This document shows positions 16,007 through 22,807 of a stretch of DNA of 39,471 nucleotides, piece after piece. Each line of letters begins with the position of its first letter. Within the stretch, counting starts at the first letter, position 1. This DNA comes from Opitutia bacterium (GTDB lineage Bacteria; Verrucomicrobiota; Verrucomicrobiia; Opitutales; Opitutaceae), in contig PLOH01000110.1 of NCBI GenBank assembly GCA_003142955.1, positions 1 through 39,471 of the forward strand, written 5' to 3'. The position numbers and the translations under genes were made by a program. The notes under the pieces were generated by a model. That model was not told the DNA's origin. It did not search any database and was given only the letters and a program-made list of their open reading frames with translations.

Positions 16007-16066
16007 GGAGGGCGCTGCGCCGTCAGCGCCGCTCGAAAATTGGGCGGCGACAGCGCGCCGCCCTCC
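16007..16066. repeat. Inverted pair of GGAG-footed hairpins (type G)
   Basis: Plus-strand copy 16007-16030: GGAG, stem GGCGCTG, loop CGCCGT, stem CAGCGCC. Minus-strand copy 16043-16066: GGAG, stem GGCGGCG, loop CGCTGT, stem CGCCGCC. The outer stem and loop are nearly constant, while the inner three pairs differ in a compensatory way. Two more relatives lie at 22624-22647 and 22666-22689. The pair sits between the YfbK-like gene and the next small gene. Confidence 0.75.
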
Positions 16067-16150
16067 AGACGCCTCCTGGCAGTTTTTCGGCAGCCTTTGG
16101 GAAAGAGCTGGCGGCCCCGTCATCTGGCAGCCAAATTGGGGTCTCTTTCC

Positions 16151-16540
16151 ATGCGCGAGCCAACGATTGGCAAGACGATAAGGGTGCATCCGTACCAATG
16201 GCTATGGGAACTGTTGGAGACGGATCCGACATTTCTGGTTCGGCCGATGTTCAGCGGCCGGGCGGTCTATCTCGATGGTCGGCTGATGCTCTATTTCACG
16301 GCGAAACAGGAACCTTGGCGCGGCGTGCTGGTTTGCACCGAACGGGTCCATCACGCGGCATTGCTGGCCGAGTTTCCCGAGTTGTCGCCTCACCCGATCC
16401 TACCGAAGTGGCTGTATCTGCCGGAGAGCGCGGATCGGTTCGAGTCGGTGGCCGAACGGCTCGTCACCCTGGCGTGGCGCCGCGATCTCCGCCTGGGCGT
16501 CAGTCCGCAGTCGAAGAAGCGAAAGCGCGCAAAGCGATAA
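16151..16540 (+). CDS. TfoX/YjbR-like small protein
   Basis: 129 residues from ATG 16151; the open frame reaches further upstream only through the palindromic repeats. The sequence FLVRPMFSGRAVYLDGRLML followed by a strand-helix region and LPKWLYLPESADRFE resembles the TfoX N-terminal/MmcQ-YjbR fold (MFGGxxxYxxGKxFA). This fold occurs in competence regulators and in many small proteins of unknown role. The C-terminus is a basic tail (KKRKRAKR), perhaps for nucleic-acid contact. It stands alone between repeat clusters. Family assignment is by motif only. Confidence 0.6.
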   Translation: MREPTIGKTIRVHPYQWLWELLETDPTFLVRPMFSGRAVYLDGRLMLYFTAKQEPWRGVLVCTERVHHAALLAEFPELSPHPILPKWLYLPESADRFESVAERLVTLAWRRDLRLGVSPQSKKRKRAKR

Positions 16541-16608
16541 ACCCAGCGAGGTGCATGCAGTCGGGGTGATTTTCGCACACAGTTCCTCGGACTGTTCGGT
16601 CCGGCGTT

Positions 16609-16634
16609 GTAGGGCGGGGTCGCCGCACCCCGCC
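16609..16634 (+). repeat. GTAG-footed palindromic repeat, type B copy 2
   Basis: GTAG, stem GGCGGGGT, loop CGCCGC, stem ACCCCGCC. It is identical over 26 bases to the copy at 7187-7212, 9.4 kb away and in the opposite orientation. It lies in the convergent gap before the ABC exporter gene. Confidence 0.7.
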
Positions 16635-16743
16635 GCGCTCGATGAAACGGTGGAATGGCAGATGCCGCGCCTTGCCGGCGCTCGGTACGGCGATCCCGCC
16701 CCACATCCGACGATATCGTTCCGGATTGGCCCGGATGTTTTGT

Positions 16744-16804
16744 GGAGACGCGACGCCCTCGCCGCGGAATTACGAGCGTAACGCGGCGAGGGCGTCGCGT
16801 TTCC
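16744..16804. repeat. 23-bp inverted repeat downstream of the ABC exporter
   Basis: Arms 16744-16766 and 16782-16804 pair with a single mismatch; the inner 19 bases (16748-16766 with 16782-16800) pair perfectly, around a 15-base loop. It ends 3 bases before the stop codon of the minus-strand exporter gene, so it can form a strong hairpin at the 3' end of that transcript. No T-run follows, so it looks more like a transcript-end stabiliser or repeat element than a classical terminator. Confidence 0.7.
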
Positions 16805-16807
16805 AAA

Positions 16808-18700
16808 TCACAGGCGGTGCGCCGGTTCGCCTTCGAGCACGGCCGCCTCGCGCTCGCGGCGGAACTGGCTGGTGTAGAGCTCGTGGTAGTGACCGTGGCG
16901 GCGCAGCAATTCCTCGTGCGTGCCGCTCTCCTCGATTAGACCGCGGTTGATGACGAGAATGCGATCGGCGCGCCGGATGGTGGAGAGTCGGTGCGCGATC
17001 ACAAAACTGATGCGGCCCGCGAGGATGCGTTCGATGCCGGCCTGGATGGCTTGCTCGGTCTCGGTGTCGATCGATGACGTGGCCTCGTCCATCACAAAAA
17101 CCTGCGGCCGCGCAAGGAGGGCGCGGGCGAACGAAACCAGCTGCTTCTGCCCGGTGGAAAGACGGTTTCCGCCTTCGCCGACCGGCGTGTCGTAGCCGTG
17201 CTCCATTTGGAGGATGAACTCGTGGGCGTTCACCAATCGGGCGGCCTCCTCCACCTCGACATCGGTCGCGTCAAGCCGGCCGTAGCGGATGTTTTCGCGC
17301 ACGGTGCCTTTGAAGAGATGGGGCGTTTGGAGCACGATGCCGAGTTGGGACTGCAGCCAATGCAGGCTGCGCTGACGATAGTCGACGCCGTTGATCAGGA
17401 GCTCGCCTTGCGTCGGTTCGTAGAAGCGGCAGACCAGTGAAACGATGGTGCTTTTGCCGCCGCCGCTCTGGCCGACCAGGGCGATGGTCTGCCCGGCGCG
17501 GACGGTGAGATTGAAATCGCGCAACACCGGCGAGCCTTCCTCGTAGGCGAAAGTTACGCGGCGGAATTCGATGCTATCGATGTTTGCGGGATGGCCGTCC
17601 GGGGCCAGATCGGAAACCGGAAAGCGGATTTCGGAAACCGGAATGGTCGGAGTCTTGGCGGCAAACATCCGCTGCCGGACGGCCTCCGAGTCCCGGATCT
17701 TCGGCTCGGTGGCGAGCAAGCCCATGACGCGTTCGCCGGCGGCCTGGGCCGCCTGCATCTCGGTCAGAATGCGCGCCATCTGGTTGATGGGATTAAAGAA
17801 CTGCCCGGCGAAATTGATGAACGCCACCAGGGTGCCAAGGGTCATGCCGCCCACGATGCTGAGGTGACCGCCGCCCCAGAGCGCCAGGCCGGCGGCCAGG
17901 CTGCCGAGCGTCATGACGACAGGAAAATACACGGCCGATTGCCGCGCGTTTTTCACCGAGGCTGCGAACATCTGCGCACTCCGCTGTTGAAATTCGCCGA
18001 GGTTGTCCGCCTCACGCACGAGCGTCTTGGTGGTACGCACCCCCTGGATCGACTCATGGTAGGCGGCGGTGATCTGTGAGTTGAATTTCCGGATCTCCCG
18101 GTGACTGAGCAGCATCATCCGCTGGAAGAACTTGCTCACGACGGCGAGCGGGGGCAGCACCGCGAGGACGATCAGCGCCAGGCGCCAGTTCATCAGCAGC
18201 AGGCTGGCCGCGATCATGATGACGAAGCACGTGCCCCACACCAGGTCGAGCGAGCCCCACGCGATGATGCGCGCCAGCCGGTCGCAGTCGGACGTCAGAC
18301 GGGTGATGAGCCAGCCCACGGGCCGGTGGTCGTAGAAGGCAAACTCGAGGTCCTGCAGGCGATCGAAGCACAGGCGCCGGATATCGTGGCTCATGTGGTT
18401 GGAGATGTTGCCGGCCAGTTCAATAAACACCCAGACTCCGAGGCTGAGCAGAACCGTGAGAAGGAAGTAGAGACCGATATAGGGACGGAGGTCGGCGTGC
18501 GCGCCGCGCTGCACGACGGCATCGATCGTCCAGCGAGTGACCTGGGCAAACGAGGCGTCGAGCGCCGCAATGCCCATGGCGGTAAACGCGAGCGGAATGA
18601 GAAAGCGTTTCAACCGCAGGGCGTGTTGGAACACTTTCCACCAGAGGCCGGCGTCGAGGCGGGCCTGAAATTCATCTTCGTGGAGGATCTGGGAGGGCAT
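16808..18700 (-). CDS. ABC exporter half-transporter, consensus-site subunit (YheH/LmrD-like)
   Basis: 630 residues from ATG 18700 (MPSQILHEDEF). A six-helix exporter domain (residues about 30-330, including FYDHRPVGWLITRLTSDCDR) is followed by a nucleotide-binding domain: Walker A GQSGGGKST, signature LSTGQKQL (altered from LSGGQ), Walker B VFVMDEATSSID with the catalytic Glu, and H-loop IAHRLST. The partner gene ends 25 bases upstream. Its Walker B has Asp instead of Glu. So the pair forms one working and one degenerate ATP site, as in TM287/288, BmrCD and LmrCD. Substrate probably drugs or lipids, not determinable here. Confidence 0.9.
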   Translation of the reverse strand: MPSQILHEDEFQARLDAGLWWKVFQHALRLKRFLIPLAFTAMGIAALDASFAQVTRWTIDAVVQRGAHADLRPYIGLYFLLTVLLSLGVWVFIELAGNISNHMSHDIRRLCFDRLQDLEFAFYDHRPVGWLITRLTSDCDRLARIIAWGSLDLVWGTCFVIMIAASLLLMNWRLALIVLAVLPPLAVVSKFFQRMMLLSHREIRKFNSQITAAYHESIQGVRTTKTLVREADNLGEFQQRSAQMFAASVKNARQSAVYFPVVMTLGSLAAGLALWGGGHLSIVGGMTLGTLVAFINFAGQFFNPINQMARILTEMQAAQAAGERVMGLLATEPKIRDSEAVRQRMFAAKTPTIPVSEIRFPVSDLAPDGHPANIDSIEFRRVTFAYEEGSPVLRDFNLTVRAGQTIALVGQSGGGKSTIVSLVCRFYEPTQGELLINGVDYRQRSLHWLQSQLGIVLQTPHLFKGTVRENIRYGRLDATDVEVEEAARLVNAHEFILQMEHGYDTPVGEGGNRLSTGQKQLVSFARALLARPQVFVMDEATSSIDTETEQAIQAGIERILAGRISFVIAHRLSTIRRADRILVINRGLIEESGTHEELLRRHGHYHELYTSQFRREREAAVLEGEPAHRL

Positions 18701-18725
18701 GGCGGCAACGGTGGGGAGACGCTGG

Positions 18726-20645
18726 TTACCCGGCGGTGAGTCCCTGGGAAAATTCGGCAGCGAGGCTCGTCTGAATCTGCCAGAGCCGCCGGTAGAGGCC
18801 CTCTCCGTGCGACAGCTCGGCCGGCGAGCCGGTCTGGATGAGGCGACCGTGGTCAAGCACGATGACCCGGTCGGCGTGGGCGAGGGTGGAGAGGCGATGG
18901 GCGATGACCAGGGTGGTCGCCTGGCCGCGGCGGGTTTTGAGCGCGTCGATGATCAGCGCTTCGGTCTCGCTGTCCACGGCGCTCAGGGCATCGTCGAGAA
19001 TGAGGATGGCGGGGTTCTTGAGAATGGCGCGGGCGATCGCCACCCGCTGCCGCTGGCCCCCGGAGAGCGTGATGCCGCGCTCGCCGATCAGGGTGTCGTA
19101 GCCTTCCTCGAACCCGACAATCGTATCGTGGATGCAGGCGGCGCGCGCGGCTTCCTCCACTTCGTGCTCCGGCGCGTCGCCGCGGCCCAGGCGGATGTTA
19201 TCCCGGAGGGTTTTGGAGAAAAGGAAGGGCTCCTGCATCACGGTGCCGATCTGGCGGCGCACCCATTGCCGGGGCAGGCGCGACAGTTCCATGCCGTCAA
19301 GGCGGATCGAGCCCGCCGAATAATCATAAAGGCGCAGCAGCAAATGGATGAGCGTGGATTTCCCCGACCCCGACGGACCAAGGATGGCGAGCGTCTCGCC
19401 CGCGGCGACGTCGAAGGACAGTCCGTTGAGCGCGCCGCGGCCGGCGGTCGCCGGGGCGGTGACGTGTGCAAAGTGCAGATCGCGCACCGTGATGGCGCCA
19501 GCGAGACGCGACAGCGCGGCACCCGAAGCAGCGGGCGCGCGAGCCTCTATTCCTTCTTCGGTCTTCGTTTTTTCCTTTTCCATCGCCGCCGTTGCGGCGG
19601 TGATATCCGCCTCGCGAGGCTGTTCGAGAATCTCGCGGAGCCGTTTGAGGGCGACCGCCGTCTTCCCCACCTCGGTGAGGATGCGGCCCATCTGCCGCAC
19701 CGGCCAAAGCATCGTCCCGAGGTAGGCCAGGAAGGCGAACAGCACGCCGACCGACAGATCGCCGGTGGTAATCCAGTGTGCCCCCACGAGCAGCGTGAGG
19801 CCGAGCTGGCTGAGCGCCGCCAAATCGGAGAGCGACCAGTACCAGGCCATGAGGCGCAGGAGCCGGAGACTGCGGTCGCGATAGGTCGCGTTGGGACCGG
19901 CAAACTTCCGACGCTCATAGTCCTGGCGGGCGAACGCCCGGACGACCCGGATGCCCGTCAGGTTCTCCTGGATGACGGCGGTCAGCGCGCTCTCCGCTTC
20001 GTCCACCCCCTTGAAGATGTGTTTCACCTGTCCAAAGTAGACGTAACCATAGATCACGAGCGGTCCGATCAGGGCGAACGATACCGCGGTCATCCGCGGA
20101 CTGAGCGCCAACATGAGCGGAAGGGCGACGACGGCCAGCAACGCGGCGTTGGCGAGTTCCATGACCTGGACCGCCAGAAATTGCCGGAGTGTTTCCACGT
20201 CGCTCGTGCAGCGCTGCACCAGATCGCCGGTCTCGGCCCGGTCATGGTAGGCCGCCGGCAGGTGATTGAGGTGGTCGTAGAGGTCGTTTTTGAGCCGGCG
20301 GGCAATATCGTCGGAAGCGATGGCGGCATGCCGGCCCTTGAGATAGGCGAAGACGCCGCTGAGCGCCGTGAAAACGACCATGGCGAGCGGAGCGAGCCAC
20401 AAGTGGCCGCGCAGGTTCTCGGCACCTCCGAGCACGGTCAGCAGCGCGCGCAGCGGCCGCCCCAGATCGGCGGCCACGACCTTGCCGGCCACCGCGTAGT
20501 CGATCGTCACGGCGCCGACCAGCGGTACCAAATAGTTGAATACCGTGGCGAGCAGCAACGCCGCGATGGCGGCGCCGTAGCGCCGGCGCTGGCCGCGCAT
20601 CAGCTGCCAGACGGTGCGGAAGAACAATGGGCCGTGGGAGGCCAT
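18726..20645 (-). CDS. ABC exporter half-transporter, degenerate-site subunit (YheI/LmrC-like)
   Basis: 639 residues from ATG 20645 (MASHGPLFFRTVWQLMRG). It has six transmembrane helices, then Walker A GPSGSGKST, a consensus signature LSGGQRQR, Walker B ILILDDALSAVD and H-loop IAHRLST. The residue after the Walker B Asp is Asp rather than the catalytic Glu. The site formed by this Walker B and the partner's altered LSTGQ signature should therefore hydrolyse ATP poorly. The Lys/Glu-rich segment KEKTKTEEGIEARAP before the NBD is a linker. It is the first gene of the exporter operon, preceded by a terminator hairpin of the upstream gene. A long antisense frame over the gene has no family resemblance. 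Confidence 0.9.
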   Translation of the reverse strand: MASHGPLFFRTVWQLMRGQRRRYGAAIAALLLATVFNYLVPLVGAVTIDYAVAGKVVAADLGRPLRALLTVLGGAENLRGHLWLAPLAMVVFTALSGVFAYLKGRHAAIASDDIARRLKNDLYDHLNHLPAAYHDRAETGDLVQRCTSDVETLRQFLAVQVMELANAALLAVVALPLMLALSPRMTAVSFALIGPLVIYGYVYFGQVKHIFKGVDEAESALTAVIQENLTGIRVVRAFARQDYERRKFAGPNATYRDRSLRLLRLMAWYWSLSDLAALSQLGLTLLVGAHWITTGDLSVGVLFAFLAYLGTMLWPVRQMGRILTEVGKTAVALKRLREILEQPREADITAATAAMEKEKTKTEEGIEARAPAASGAALSRLAGAITVRDLHFAHVTAPATAGRGALNGLSFDVAAGETLAILGPSGSGKSTLIHLLLRLYDYSAGSIRLDGMELSRLPRQWVRRQIGTVMQEPFLFSKTLRDNIRLGRGDAPEHEVEEAARAACIHDTIVGFEEGYDTLIGERGITLSGGQRQRVAIARAILKNPAILILDDALSAVDSETEALIIDALKTRRGQATTLVIAHRLSTLAHADRVIVLDHGRLIQTGSPAELSHGEGLYRRLWQIQTSLAAEFSQGLTAG

Positions 20646-20683
20646 GGAAGCGAAAGGGAGACGGAAAGTGGAACAGCGAAAAC

Positions 20684-20718
20684 GAAAAATGAGAAAGCCC
20701 GCTCGGCGAAGAGCGGGC
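20684..20718 (-). terminator. Intrinsic terminator downstream of the SGNH esterase gene
   Basis: Read on the minus strand: stem GCCCGCTC, loop TTCGCC, stem GAGCGGGC, then TTTCTCATTTTTCG. A perfect 8-bp G+C-rich hairpin with a T-rich tail. It separates the esterase gene (stop at 20943) from the exporter operon (start at 20645). Confidence 0.75.
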
Positions 20719-20942
20719 CTGGCACACAAAGGCGGATTCTGCTGTGACGGCCCGCTCGGAGATCCCAAGCCAGGCCGCAGATGATGGCTTAGAGCGTCAT
20801 CGGACGACCCCGGCTGCCGGAATGAAATTGGCGGCAGTAATCATGAGGTCGGAGGGTTCATCGCGCGGCTTTGAGTTTAAGTCTGCTGAGCGTTAAAACG
20901 TCCGGAGGAGGTGCAGGCAAGGGAAAATTCGAGGCCGTCGGC

Positions 20943-21662
20943 TCACCACAGGGGCTTCAACGCGTTCCAGACCGTCTCTGCCGTGAGGGCGTGGCCCCTG
21001 CGGTTGGGATGAATGCCATCGGGCTGATTGAGCTCCGGCCGGCCGGCGACGCCTTCCAGGAGAAACGGGATGAACGGCAGTTGATTCTTTTGCGCCAATT
21101 CCGGGAAGACGGCCGCAAAGGCACCCGTAAAGGCGGCGCCCATGTTGGGTGGCGCGGCGATGCCGGCCAGGACGATCTTCGCGGCCGGATATTTTGTCCG
21201 GACTCGATCGACGATCGCTTGCAGATTGGCGCGGGTGGCCTCGGGCGGCAGACCGCGGAGTCCATCATTGCCGCCCAGCTCGAGCACGAAAATGTCCACG
21301 TGTTGTCGCAACACCCAGGCGACCCGGCGCAGGCCGCCGGCGCTCGTCTCCCCGCTGAGTCCGGCGTTTACCACTCGCCAGGGCAGCCCGGCATCGGCGA
21401 TCTTCTTCTGGATGATGGCCGGGAAAGCCTCGGTCGATGAATCCTCCAGACCGTAGCCGGCGGTCAGACTGTCGCCGAAAAAGAGGAGCGTCTTTGTCTC
21501 CGCGGCGGAGCCGGTCAATGCCCACCACAAGAACCCTGAGGCACAAAGCACCGCCAAGTGTTTCCGGACGGCGGTGAATCTTGGTGCCTCTGTGTCTTTG
21601 TGCTGTATCCCATGCCCTGTAGTTGCGCCGCGACCGCGCACAGTATTCACTGGGATTCGCAT
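20943..21662 (-). CDS. tesA: SGNH-family arylesterase / lysophospholipase L1 (TesA-like)
   Basis: 239 residues if started at ATG 21662. A signal-peptide-like segment (HLAVLCASGFLWWALTGSAA) lies about 30 residues in, so the true start may be closer, for example a TTG just before it. All SGNH blocks are present: FFGDSLTAGYG (Ser nucleophile), NAGLSGETSAGG (Gly), LELGGNDGLRG (Asn), and DGIHPNRRGH (Asp and His). It hydrolyses acyl esters in the periplasm. It is divergent from an ABC ATPase/permease pair, exactly as tesA is divergent from ybbA-ybbP in E. coli, which supports the TesA assignment and a functional link. Confidence 0.88.
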   Translation of the reverse strand: MRIPVNTVRGRGATTGHGIQHKDTEAPRFTAVRKHLAVLCASGFLWWALTGSAAETKTLLFFGDSLTAGYGLEDSSTEAFPAIIQKKIADAGLPWRVVNAGLSGETSAGGLRRVAWVLRQHVDIFVLELGGNDGLRGLPPEATRANLQAIVDRVRTKYPAAKIVLAGIAAPPNMGAAFTGAFAAVFPELAQKNQLPFIPFLLEGVAGRPELNQPDGIHPNRRGHALTAETVWNALKPLW

Positions 21663-21775
21663 AATCAAATGACCAACCGGAGGGGGCGGCTTGCCGACAA
21701 GGCGCCTTGGCGCGTTGGGGACATCGCGCTCCACCACAGCCAGTTTTTTTCGCGGGATTTGGAAGTGATGCTTAC

Positions 21776-22510
21776 ATGACTGATAAAACCATGCTGAAAG
21801 TCGAGCGGCTGACGAAGACCTATTTCACCGCGGCGGGTCCGTTGACCGTGCTGAAGGACGTGACGCTGGAAGTGGCGGCTGGTGACACGCTGGCCGTGGT
21901 CGGCCCTTCCGGCAGCGGCAAGACGACTCTGCTTGGCCTGTGTGCCGGGCTCGACGAACCGACGACGGGCTCCGTCGCCCTCAACGGCGCGAATCTCGAG
22001 CGCCTGTCCGAGGACGAGCGCGCGCTGCTGCGCAACGCCGATGTTGGCTTCGTCTTTCAGAACTTCCAACTGATTCCCACCCTCACGGCCCTGGAAAACG
22101 TCCTGGTCCCGCTGGAACTGCGGACCGGTCTCCGACGGAACGCGGGCGAGGGGCTCGCGTCGTCGTCGGCCGTCCCGGGCGACGGCTTGACCGAGGCGCG
22201 CGCCTTGTTGGAGCGAGTGGGCCTCAGTGACCGGCTGGGACACTACCCGTTGCAGCTTTCCGGTGGCGAACAACAACGCGTGTCGTTGGCGCGCGCCTTC
22301 GTCAATCGGCCGAAGATACTGTTTTGCGATGAGCCGACGGGCAACCTCGACGACGAAACGGCGCAGGCGATGATGGACCTGGTCTTCGGACTCAATCGGG
22401 AACGCGGCACCACGCTCGTGCTGGTGACGCACAATCCCGATCTCGCGCGGCGTTGTTCGCGGACCATCCGGCTTCGCGGCGGCGCCGTAGTAGATGATCA
22501 CAGCGCTTGA
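21776..22510 (+). CDS. ybbA: ABC transporter ATP-binding protein (YbbA/LolD type)
   Basis: 244 residues from ATG 21776; an ATG at 21791 is an alternative. Motifs: Walker A GPSGSGKTT, Q-loop VGFVFQNFQLIPTLTALENV, signature LSGGEQQR, Walker B ILFCDEPTGNLD, H-loop LVTHN. The Q-loop wording and the EPTGNLD sequence are typical of the MacB/LolD/YbbA class, which drives mechanotransmission permeases rather than solute import. The segment RRNAGEGLASSSAVPGDG between Q-loop and signature is an unusual small insertion. The partner permease follows after a repeat-filled gap of 297 bases. Confidence 0.92.
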   Translation: MTDKTMLKVERLTKTYFTAAGPLTVLKDVTLEVAAGDTLAVVGPSGSGKTTLLGLCAGLDEPTTGSVALNGANLERLSEDERALLRNADVGFVFQNFQLIPTLTALENVLVPLELRTGLRRNAGEGLASSSAVPGDGLTEARALLERVGLSDRLGHYPLQLSGGEQQRVSLARAFVNRPKILFCDEPTGNLDDETAQAMMDLVFGLNRERGTTLVLVTHNPDLARRCSRTIRLRGGAVVDDHSA

Positions 22511-22550
22511 GCGCCCACGGAACACACGGAAGGCACGGAAAGGACCACCG

Positions 22551-22607
22551 ATGACCAAATTGATCTACGAGCTGGAGACCTGCAGGATTGTCGTAATGCA
22601 GGGCGAG
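22551..22607 (+). pseudogene. Vestige of a GxxExxY (PDDEXK_3-like) gene start
   Basis: After the CACGGAA arm and ACCACCG, an ATG begins MTKLIYELETCRIV. This resembles the first residues of the small GxxExxY proteins (MTxLIYExxTxxIxGAAMEV). The similarity breaks off after about 14 codons where palindromic repeats begin, and the GxxExxY motif itself is missing. Identification is from memory of the family and is tentative. Confidence 0.3.
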
Positions 22608-22623
22608 GCTCCCGCCGAGCCGC

Positions 22624-22647
22624 GGCGGACACGGAGGTCCGCCCTCC
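22624..22647 (-). repeat. GGAG-footed hairpin, type G
   Basis: Minus strand: GGAG, stem GGCGGAC, loop CTCCGT, stem GTCCGCC. It has the same foot and loop frame as the pair at 16007-16066, with different, mutually compensating inner stem bases. Confidence 0.65.
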
Positions 22648-22665
22648 AACAAACCATCCTGGTCT

Positions 22666-22689
22666 GGCGGGCGGTGCGCCGTCACCGCC
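22666..22689 (+). repeat. Type G hairpin with GGCG foot
   Basis: Plus strand: GGCG, stem GGCGGTG, loop CGCCGT, stem CACCGCC. The loop is identical to the copy at 16007-16030, while the inner stem triplet is different but still pairs. Confidence 0.6.
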
Positions 22690-22690
22690 A

Positions 22691-22741
22691 GATAGCGCCA
22701 GGCTTTGGCTGGCGAAATCGCCGGTCGCAGACCGGCGCTAC
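22691..22741. repeat. Inverted pair of TAGCGCC-footed hairpins
   Basis: The left copy reads ATAG-CGCCAG-loop-CTGGCG; the right copy, on the minus strand, reads GTAGC-GCCGGT-loop-ACCGGC. The two face each other with AAAT between them. The feet match, but the stems differ and each still pairs. This is a third REP-like family in the same gap. Confidence 0.6.
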
Positions 22742-22807
22742 CCTTGGCTCCGACCTAGGCGTCGCGAGGAGTGCTTCCGTATATTCTGTGGGTTCCGTGG
22801 GCAGTCT

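Larger units (their letters stand above)
22513..22802. repeat. Compound repeat element between ABC ATPase and permease genes
   Basis: The gap is bounded by 27-base arms, 22513-22539 and 22776-22802, which pair as an inverted repeat with five mismatches and contain repeated CACGGAA words. The element starts 2 bases after the ATPase stop and ends 5 bases before the permease start. Inside lie a gene-start vestige (22551-22607), a GGCTC/GAGCC hairpin region (22600-22620), two type G hairpins and a TAG-footed hairpin pair. Confidence 0.6.

Noticed and set aside
18699..20747. 682-residue plus-strand frame over the ABC exporter gene
   Set aside because: Composition is Gly/Arg/Asp/Glu-rich with no domain; it is the complement of a clear ABC transporter.
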